Assembly: GCA_015522865.1 (NCBI GenBank) | Contig: WALN01000034.1 | Span: 1 to 6,446 of the forward strand | Origin: Microcaldota archaeon | GTDB lineage: Archaea; Micrarchaeota; Micrarchaeia; Norongarragalinales; WALN01 | Reading direction: 5' to 3' | DNA length: 6,446 nucleotides | In this document: positions 1 through 3,887 of the stretch, in pieces | Layout: each line of letters starts with the position of its first letter | Numbering within the stretch: position 1 is the first letter of the stretch | The notes under the pieces: generated by a model | What the model was told of the DNA's origin: nothing | Database searches by the model: none | The model's input: only the letters and a program-made list of their open reading frames with translations | Program-made: the position numbers and the translations under genes

Positions 1-463
1 AGGCGGCTATTATATCTATATTTGAAGTGTTGAGAACAGAATTGTTCTTTGGAGAGATTATTTCAAGCGAGGCTGAGGGTTCGATGTAAATTGTTCTTTT
101 TTCTGTTCTCAGGAAAGGTGTTAGAGAATATGCATAGAATGAGTGGAAGCCAGAAGAGAGATTTTCTATGTTTATGTAGAATTCTGTTGATCGAAATGAA
201 GGGGCAATTTCAGGGAGCGTTCTGTAGTATTTTGCTCTTTTGTTGGAAGAGGAATGCATGAGAAGCTTTTTTCCGTCAAGCACAAGATAAACTGCGGTCA
301 GGGGCTCTGTTGAAGCTACTTTTATTGAAAATGGCAAAGAAGGAGATTTGGAAGCTGGAGAGATGAAATAGAGAGATTGATCCGGCTGTATAATTGAGTA
401 GGGGTGGAGAGAGAGGAGTAGAGGGAAAAAGAGAAATATTGAAAGAACGAAAGAAAGCTTCAT
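1..463 (-). CDS. Exported Ig-like surface protein, N-terminal part (runs off left edge)
   Basis: Reading the minus strand from the ATG at 463-461, 154 codons are open without a stop down to the window edge (last full codon 4-2), so the C-terminus lies outside. Residues 1-23 form a classical signal peptide: Met-Lys, then a hydrophobic core of Leu, Phe and Ile, with polar residues from about 20. Residues about 28-128 alternate hydrophobic and polar positions like a beta-sandwich, and from 132 a second unit begins with LEIISPKNNSVLNTSNIDI, the usual opening of Ig-like or PKD-like repeats in microbial surface proteins. Sequons occur at N101, N140 and N145. The start is supported by a TATA box 27 bases upstream and no ribosome binding site. 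The stop of the upstream surface protein is 41 bases away on the same strand. It is probably a cell-surface or secreted protein; the exact family is not recognised. The plus strand here is purine-rich, which mirrors Ser/Phe/Leu codons on the coding strand. Confidence 0.8.
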   Translation of the reverse strand, partial: MKLSFVLSIFLFFPLLLSLHPYSIIQPDQSLYFISPASKSPSLPFSIKVASTEPLTAVYLVLDGKKLLMHSSSNKRAKYYRTLPEIAPSFRSTEFYINIENLSSGFHSFYAYSLTPFLRTEKRTIYIEPSASLEIISPKNNSVLNTSNIDIIAA

Positions 464-483
464 ATGGAAATATAGTTTTGAGA

Positions 484-497
484 ATATTTATATATTT
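484..497 (-). promoter_or_regulatory. TATA box of the Ig-like protein gene
   Basis: On the minus strand the sequence AAATATATAAATAT is centred about 27 bases before the ATG at 463. That is the spacing expected when transcription begins at or next to the start codon (leaderless mRNA). It lies just past the stop codon of the upstream gene, so the downstream gene can be transcribed on its own. Confidence 0.6.
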
Positions 498-504
498 CCC
501 ATCT

Positions 505-2130
505 TCACTCAAAATCTTTAAAGAAGCTGCTTCCTGGTTTTTTGTAAGGTGATGCAGGCCTTTCGAGGTCCTTTTTAGGTGGCGGCGGAAGCATAGGTTT
601 AGATGGAGGAGCCTCTTTTCTAGGCACGGGATACTCCTCTTCTTTGCTTGAATTGCTACTATTAGAAGACCTTCTCAAAACTTTTGTGATATCTAAATTA
701 AACTTCCCAAATGAATATTTAAACTTTTTGAAGTAAAGCACAAGCAGGACAATTGCAATAATAATTATAGCCACAGCAGCGATAAGAACGGGGTCTATAC
801 TATTTTCAATTGGTTGTAGGGAGTCGGCTGTTTGCTTGATAACTGTAGCGTTACTGGCAATCACATCAAACTCAAGCTTAGTTGAGGGGGTAATGTTTCC
901 CGCTTCAATAGCATTTTCTTTAAGATGTATTTGAGAGAAAAGAGAGTTGAGCTGTTTAGATAATAATATTACTCTTTTGTCGCTTGAACCGAATTCACTG
1001 CTTTTGCTGTCAATCGAGGACTTTGCATTAGAACATTCATCAAATGCTTTTTTGTAGCTTGAAACTACAGATTCGTAAAGAGAAATTGCATTTTTAAGTT
1101 CATCGATTTTCTGGTCGCTTGAAGCTGCAAGAGTGTTTGCGCTCTCAACAGTAGAAGCAGAATATATCTGAGAAACAGAAAGCTGTGTGCTGTTCAATTT
1201 AGCACCTAACGCATCCGCATGCAGATTATCTATGTCCGATAAAGAATTCTGAATTGAAGTTATTTTGTTTTCTAAATTTCTCAAATTTAAACGGCGCTCA
1301 TCTGCGATTTTATTTATTGTCGCTTTTGTAGACCTCTTTTTTGCTTCGTCCGCCATTTTCTTAGCTATTTGGGAAATATCATAATTTTCACTTAGAGAAG
1401 TTAAAGCAATCAGGGAATCGAGCGCATTTGTCAGCTCTGGAGAAGATGCGCACGAATACCTGAAAGAATTTGGAAAGCCTTTTTCAGGTGCAGATACTGC
1501 GGCGTATGCCGGCGATATTTTTGAATATAAATTTTTTATAGTTGCTGCACTCTCTCTTGTTTTTTTGCACGCATCATATAATTCCTGTACATCTTTCTTC
1601 TCATATCCCTCTTTAATTTTAGGGACCGCGGAACTGAGCGTATGAGTAGAACTATTCAGATCCTTGTATGTGCTTTCAAGGACTTCGACTGGGGCGATCA
1701 AATCCAAATAATCAGGAGAATGTATAGTAATTATGAAGAAATACGGCGTCCCAGGACCAGAAAAAGTAAAGAACAAATCTAGAGCTTCGGCGCATTTTCC
1801 TGCAGTTTCATTTGTAGTGTTAAAATACTGCTCTATCTTTTCAACCCTGGATTCATTAAGAGATATCACATCAAAGTTCTGCGCAAGGTAAGTAGAAATA
1901 ACTCCTTTCGCAATATTTTCATCCAGCACAGGAACGAATTCCTTGGGCTGGGACATTAGAATAAATGAATAATTCCCGTTGATTTCTACTATATAATAAG
2001 TATTGCCCAAATAAGTAACATTAGCATAATTAGATGTTTCTCCCTCCTCAACATAATACCTCAGTTCATTGGAGACGCTTATGGCGCTAATCGCGCCAAC
2101 CAACAGTAAAATAAACAAAAGTCTTTTCAT
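505..2130 (-). CDS. Single-pass surface protein with helical ectodomain and proline-rich cytoplasmic tail
   Basis: 541 residues, family not recognised. Residues 1-16 are a signal peptide (MKRLLFILLLVGAISA). Residues about 17-150 look mixed alpha/beta, and about 150-440 are mostly helical with long Ser/Ala/Lys/Glu stretches that suggest coiled coils or helical bundles (for instance 255-300 and 340-405). Nine sequons (N37, N53, N92, N104, N107, N159, N313, N412, N427) and four cysteines (113, 188, 227, 366) all lie before the membrane segment. Residues 447-467 are one strongly hydrophobic helix followed by KKFK, giving an outside-to-inside topology. The last 74 residues form a basic tail with a Ser/Asn run, an acidic KEEE patch and a proline-rich stretch containing PPPP, ending in SFFKDFE. 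The ATG at 2130 is chosen because it begins directly at the signal peptide and has a TATA box about 27 bases upstream. A role as an envelope receptor, anchor or scaffold is inference only. Confidence 0.88.
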   Translation of the reverse strand: MKRLLFILLLVGAISAISVSNELRYYVEEGETSNYANVTYLGNTYYIVEINGNYSFILMSQPKEFVPVLDENIAKGVISTYLAQNFDVISLNESRVEKIEQYFNTTNETAGKCAEALDLFFTFSGPGTPYFFIITIHSPDYLDLIAPVEVLESTYKDLNSSTHTLSSAVPKIKEGYEKKDVQELYDACKKTRESAATIKNLYSKISPAYAAVSAPEKGFPNSFRYSCASSPELTNALDSLIALTSLSENYDISQIAKKMADEAKKRSTKATINKIADERRLNLRNLENKITSIQNSLSDIDNLHADALGAKLNSTQLSVSQIYSASTVESANTLAASSDQKIDELKNAISLYESVVSSYKKAFDECSNAKSSIDSKSSEFGSSDKRVILLSKQLNSLFSQIHLKENAIEAGNITPSTKLEFDVIASNATVIKQTADSLQPIENSIDPVLIAAVAIIIIAIVLLVLYFKKFKYSFGKFNLDITKVLRRSSNSSNSSKEEEYPVPRKEAPPSKPMLPPPPKKDLERPASPYKKPGSSFFKDFE

Positions 2131-2137
2131 ATAACAA

Positions 2138-2164
2138 CAATAAATAAAAGTCTTTTTAAATAAA
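2138..2164 (+). promoter_or_regulatory. Probable promoter of the tRNA-Tyr/tRNA-Asp unit
   Basis: An AT-only stretch lies 11-37 bases before the first base of tRNA-Tyr. The best-spaced TATA-like element is AATAAATAAAAG at about 2139-2150, roughly 30 bases upstream. The TTTTTAAATA at 2153-2162 is rather close for this strand and better fits the divergent gene. Confidence 0.4.
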
Positions 2165-2165
2165 T
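2153..2165 (-). promoter_or_regulatory. TATA box of the 541-residue surface protein gene
   Basis: The minus-strand sequence ATTTATTTAAAAA is centred about 27 bases before the ATG at 2130, fitting a leaderless transcript. The box is nearly symmetrical (TTTAAA core) and lies between two divergent units, the surface protein and the tRNA pair, so it may overlap the tRNA promoter. Confidence 0.55.
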
Positions 2166-2210
2166 AACTATTATCCCGCTGTAGCTCAACGGTAGAGCGG
2201 CCGGCTGTAG

Positions 2211-2240
2211 CTTGACTGCTTCATTAAGAGGCATTTAGAA
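2211..2240 (+). other. Canonical tRNA intron (37/38) in tRNA-Tyr
   Basis: Removing these 30 nt closes the seven-base anticodon loop. The intron contains its own hairpin, TGCTTC (2217-2222) with GAGGCA (2228-2233) around a five-base loop. The bulge-helix-bulge is relaxed: loop bases C32, T33 and G34 can pair with G2238, A2237 and T2236, but the fourth position is a T/T mismatch. The junction can also be shifted by one base with the same intron length. Archaeal tRNA-Tyr genes commonly carry an intron at this place. Confidence 0.8.
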
Positions 2241-2263
2241 ACCGGCAGGTTGCCTGTTCAAAA

Positions 2264-2299
2264 GAAGCCTTTTCTTTCTTGTAAGAAAGAAAAGCCTTC
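2264..2299 (+). repeat. Left-end hairpin of the insertion
   Basis: Bases 2264-2279 pair with 2284-2299 around a TGTA loop, a 16-position stem with a single C/C mismatch (2268/2295). It starts at the second base of the insertion. Its arm TTCTTTCTT recurs in several other hairpins of the insert and is complementary to the right-end hairpin arm at 2685-2693. Confidence 0.85.
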
Positions 2300-2308
2300 A
2301 GGGAAAAG

Positions 2309-2376
2309 AAAGAACAATTTGTGAAAAGCATTTGCACAGGAGAACTTCTTGATGCAGCTTCTTTTTAAGAAGTTGC
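2309..2376 (+). repeat. 68-nt repeat, copy 1
   Basis: Begins AAAGAACAATTTGTG and ends in a hairpin, 2354-2363 pairing with 2367-2376 (ten pairs, one G:U, TTT loop). The first 40 bases are identical to 2387-2426. The whole 68 bases match 2433-2500 with no gaps and about nine differences by eye. Confidence 0.9.
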
Positions 2377-2386
2377 CAAGAGAGAA

Positions 2387-2426
2387 AAAGAACAATTTGT
2401 GAAAAGCATTTGCACAGGAGAACTTC
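2387..2426 (+). repeat. 40-nt repeat, truncated copy 2
   Basis: Identical over all 40 bases to 2309-2348, with a period of 78 bases. It lacks the 28-base hairpin half found in copies 1 and 3, and copy 3 follows after six bases. Perfect identity suggests a recent duplication compared with copy 3. Confidence 0.9.
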
Positions 2427-2432
2427 AGAGAA

Positions 2433-2500
2433 AAAGAACAGAATGTGAAAGTCTTTTGCACCAGAGAACTTCTTGATGCAGCTTCTTTTAAAGAAGTTGC
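2433..2500 (+). repeat. 68-nt repeat, diverged copy 3
   Basis: Same length and order as copy 1. Eight of the first 40 bases differ, but the hairpin half (2478-2487 with 2491-2500) differs by only one base, in the loop. The hairpin is therefore better preserved than the linker. A further fragment of the unit, GCACCAGAGAA, occurs at 2458-2468 and again at 2594-2604. Confidence 0.85.
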
Positions 2501-2510
2501 TTTGGAACAA

Positions 2511-2544
2511 CTTAGTACTTTCTTTCTAAGAAAGAAGGGACCAG
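2511..2544 (+). repeat. Hairpin repeat type B, copy 1
   Basis: Contains a nine-pair hairpin, 2518-2526 with 2530-2538. It aligns with 2665-2700: both begin CTTAG(T/C)AC, carry a CTTTCTT/AAGAAAG palindrome and end GGG(A)CCAG. Confidence 0.8.
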
Positions 2545-2555
2545 CACCTCTCTTA

Positions 2556-2576
2556 GAAACTCTTAAAAAGAGTTTC
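2556..2576 (+). repeat. Perfect nine-pair hairpin
   Basis: GAAACTCTT pairs with AAGAGTTTC around AAA. It is nested inside a weaker outer pairing of CTCTC (2548-2552) with GAGAG (2587-2591). Its arm sequence differs from the other hairpins in the insert. Confidence 0.75.
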
Positions 2577-2610
2577 ATCAGAAGTTGAGAGCTGCACCAG
2601 AGAAGGCACT

Positions 2611-2627
2611 TCTTTGCTTCGCAAAGA
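2611..2627 (+). repeat. Seven-pair hairpin with TTC loop
   Basis: TCTTTGC pairs perfectly with GCAAAGA around TTC. Confidence 0.7.
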
Positions 2628-2635
2628 CCTGCACT

Positions 2636-2656
2636 AGAAAGAACGAACTTCTTTCT
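2636..2656 (+). repeat. Eight-pair hairpin of the AGAAAGAA type
   Basis: AGAAAGAA pairs perfectly with TTCTTTCT around CGAAC. Unlike most other hairpins here the purine arm comes first. Confidence 0.7.
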
Positions 2657-2664
2657 TGGGACAG

Positions 2665-2700
2665 CTTAGCACTTCTTTCTTCTTAAGAAAGAAGGGCCAG
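2665..2700 (+). repeat. Right-end hairpin, repeat type B copy 2
   Basis: CTTCTTTCTT (2672-2681) pairs perfectly with AAGAAAGAAG (2685-2694) around CTT. The 3' arm can instead pair with the left end of the insertion (2269-2280 with 2685-2696, twelve pairs including two G:U), so local and end-to-end folds compete. Confidence 0.8.
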
Positions 2701-2731
2701 AGAGAATGAAAATCGGGCCAGCGGGATATGC

Positions 2732-2804
2732 GCCCCGGTAGTGTAGTGGCCTAGCATCCGGCCCTGTCGAGGCCGAGACCCGGGTTCAAATCCCGGCCGA
2801 GGCG
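2732..2804 (+). tRNA. tRNA-Asp (GUC)
   Basis: 73-nt uninterrupted cloverleaf with no encoded CCA. Acceptor arms are GCCCCGG and CCGAGGC, with discriminator G73, the aspartate identity base. D stem GTGT/GCAT has two wobble pairs. Anticodon stem CGGCC/GGCCG is perfect, with loop C-T-GTC-G-A. T stem CCGGG/CCCGG is perfect, with loop TTCAAAT. One acceptor position is mismatched: C4 (2735) faces A69 (2800). The flanking GC and GC (2730-2731, 2804-2805) extend the acceptor stem by two pairs in the precursor. It starts five bases after tRNA-Tyr, so both are probably made as one transcript that includes the 450-nt insertion. Confidence 0.95.
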
Positions 2805-2806
2805 CT

Positions 2807-2820
2807 TTAAAATGAAAAAT
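2807..2820 (-). terminator. Possible T-rich terminator of the stomatin gene
   Basis: Just after the stop codon of the stomatin gene the minus strand reads ATTTTTCATTTTAA, with two short T tracts, which fits archaeal termination. It lies between two convergent units, ahead of the 3' end of tRNA-Asp. Confidence 0.35.
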
Positions 2821-2826
2821 TAAGCT

Positions 2827-3774
2827 TTACTTAAGGCCTTTCCTCTTCTCTTTAAGCTCCTTTTCGAGTGTTTTCTTTTTCTCATCTATGTATGTTTTTA
2901 TCAGGTCATTCACTACAGATTCATATTCTCCTTTAGTTTCTGGTTTAATTTTTTTCGAAATTGATGCTGCTAAATGAGAAAGTTCTAGCGGATAAATTAA
3001 TTTGGTTGATTTGCCTTCTGCTATGTTTTTCAGGGCCTCTAAATAAAGATAGGCGAGAGTTCTGTCGCTCATCCTGGTTGCCGCTTCATTCAAAATATCT
3101 AGAGACAAGCTCCTGCCTGCGGCTTCTGTCTGCAATCTCTTCTTAAACTCAGTTGCAGCTCTTCTTTTTTGCATTGCTTCTAATAGCAGAGAAGGAAGAG
3201 TTATTGTCTTTATCTCAACCTGCAATATTTTTATGCCCCAGTTTTCAGCGATATTCCTAAGCTTCTCCTCTAGAATATTATTAATAGTGCTGGTTTTCTC
3301 CAAAACTTCTTGAAGGTCAAGCTTTGCAATTGAGTTCCTTATTTCTGATTCCACCAAAAGACTTGAAGCAGAAGCATAATCAACAACATTCAAAACCGCT
3401 TTTTTGGGGTCCATAATTTTGTAGTAAATAACCGCATCTACTATTATCTTAATATCATCATTTGTTATAACATTCTGAGGCCTAACATCCAGAGCAGTTA
3501 CTCTCTCATCAATCAGCACATACTTGTCAAAAAATGGAAAAATCCATGTCCAGCCGGGGCCTGCAACTCTATTAAATCTTCCCATCCTGAGAACAACGCC
3601 CCGCTCATATTGTTTAAATTCTACTATCCTCGGGAAAAATATAAAGATAAGCGCGATCACAACTATGACTAAAATGGCCTTTGTTAATGAAACTCCAACT
3701 CTGAAAAAGATAAAATAGCCAAATAGAAATATTGCTACAACGAGAACTAGAAAGAGAAATGATTCTTTATTCAT
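2827..3774 (-). CDS. Stomatin/slipin-type SPFH-domain membrane protein
   Basis: 315 residues, close to the usual size of prokaryotic stomatins. Two hydrophobic stretches at 5-24 and 31-48 anchor the N-terminus, followed by an SPFH domain at about 50-205. Family marks are ERGVVLRMGRF (57-67), GPGWTWIFPFFDKYV (72-86), LDVRPQNVITNDDI (95-108), VDAVIYYKIMDP (112-123) and the DYASASSLLVESEIRNSIA segment. The region 199-220 replaces the usual Ala/Glu-rich AEAERERRAKVI stretch with a Lys/Arg-rich sequence, so it is a divergent member. A conserved-type helical part (225-265) ends in IYPLE, and the last 40 residues are highly charged. Such proteins oligomerise on membranes and organise microdomains or partner proteases. 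The usual partner NfeD is not adjacent; the divergent neighbour is a DUF373 protein. The ATG at 3774 has a TATA box about 23 bases upstream. Confidence 0.93.
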   Translation of the reverse strand: MNKESFLFLVLVVAIFLFGYFIFFRVGVSLTKAILVIVVIALIFIFFPRIVEFKQYERGVVLRMGRFNRVAGPGWTWIFPFFDKYVLIDERVTALDVRPQNVITNDDIKIIVDAVIYYKIMDPKKAVLNVVDYASASSLLVESEIRNSIAKLDLQEVLEKTSTINNILEEKLRNIAENWGIKILQVEIKTITLPSLLLEAMQKRRAATEFKKRLQTEAAGRSLSLDILNEAATRMSDRTLAYLYLEALKNIAEGKSTKLIYPLELSHLAASISKKIKPETKGEYESVVNDLIKTYIDEKKKTLEKELKEKRKGLK

Positions 3775-3790
3775 AGAGTTATAGGGAATT

Positions 3791-3803
3791 CTAATTTAAA
3801 AAA
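3791..3803 (-). promoter_or_regulatory. TATA box of the stomatin gene
   Basis: The minus-strand sequence TTTTTTAAATTAG is centred about 23 bases before the ATG at 3774. No ribosome binding site is visible, consistent with a leaderless mRNA. Confidence 0.55.
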
Positions 3804-3857
3804 GCTTGTCCTTTTCCCGCGTGTGGAGGTGCTTTTCTGTACTGAAATAAGAGAAAG

Positions 3858-3868
3858 AATTTTAATTG
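3858..3868 (+). promoter_or_regulatory. TATA box and purine-rich BRE of the DUF373 gene
   Basis: AATTTTAATTG is centred about 25 bases before the ATG at 3888 and preceded by GAGAAAG (3851-3857), which resembles an archaeal TFB recognition element. This spacing supports the ATG at 3888 over the in-frame TTG at 3882. The divergent stomatin box is about 60 bases away. Confidence 0.55.
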
Positions 3869-3887
3869 TAAAAAGCCTTTTTTGAGT

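Larger units (their letters stand above)
2263..2712 (+). other. 450-nt insertion in the T-loop of tRNA-Tyr (giant intron or inserted element)
   Basis: This segment separates T-loop nucleotides 59 and 60. The flanks are AAAA on both sides (2260-2263 and 2709-2712), so the exact border can slide by up to three bases, but the inserted length is 450 nt in every register. With the cut at 59/60, TTCA (2257-2260) pairs perfectly with TGAA (2707-2710), flanked by AA|A on the 5' side and AA|T on the 3' side: the central helix and two bulges of an archaeal splice site, with the T stem as outer helix. The inner helix is not adjacent; instead a local hairpin begins at 2264, and 2269-2280 can pair with 2685-2696. 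There is no convincing protein gene inside. The insert is made of hairpins and repeats. Alternatives are a MITE-like element with short terminal inverted repeats and an A-rich target duplication, or an assembly fault. Confidence 0.75.
2175..2726 (+). tRNA. tRNA-Tyr (GUA), interrupted twice
   Basis: The mature tRNA is assembled from three exons: 2175-2210, 2241-2262 and 2713-2726. Acceptor stem CCCGCTG pairs perfectly with CAGCGGG at 2719-2725, and the discriminator is A (2726). D stem GCTC/GAGC encloses a loop with the GG pair. Anticodon stem GCCGG/CCGGC encloses loop C-T-GTA-G-A. T stem GCCTG (2252-2256) pairs with CGGGC (2714-2718), with one G:U. The rebuilt T-loop is TTCAAAT, the same as in the neighbouring tRNA-Asp. 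The C1:G72 pair together with A73 and anticodon GTA are the identity set of archaeal tyrosine tRNAs. CCA is not encoded. Interruptions are a 30-nt intron after nucleotide 37 and a 450-nt segment in the T-loop. Whether the second is spliced, or whether this copy is dead, cannot be decided from sequence alone. Confidence 0.85.

Noticed and set aside
3..89. Plus-strand open stretch entering from the left edge, ending at TAA 87-89, that looks like a protein C-terminus
   Set aside because: Antisense to the much longer, better supported minus-strand frame 463-1.
36..105. AAATTGTTCTTT-type words that are the reverse complement of the start of the 40-nt repeat
   Set aside because: Only about 12-13 bases match in AT-rich sequence, and they lie inside the coding frame of the left-edge gene; chance is enough.
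49..261. 70-codon plus-strand reading frame starting with TTG
   Set aside because: It is antisense to the edge-open minus-strand gene that has a signal peptide and TATA box; its own product looks random.
276..512. 78-codon minus-strand frame starting at TTG
   Set aside because: Overlaps in another frame the gene starting at 463 and lacks promoter spacing; Ser/Phe/Pro-rich product is a shadow.
2309..2500. CRISPR-like array
   Set aside because: Repeats are 40-68 nt with unequal spacing (78 and 46), imperfect third copy and no unique spacers of constant size; no cas genes nearby.
2258..2578. 106-codon minus-strand frame within the tRNA insertion, and a 70-codon overlapping frame
   Set aside because: The product is low-complexity Phe/Lys/Ser with repeated blocks that merely mirror the DNA repeats. 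The frame begins and ends without promoter or domain, and the 46-base repeat spacing breaks frame. No LAGLIDADG or other homing endonuclease motif is seen.
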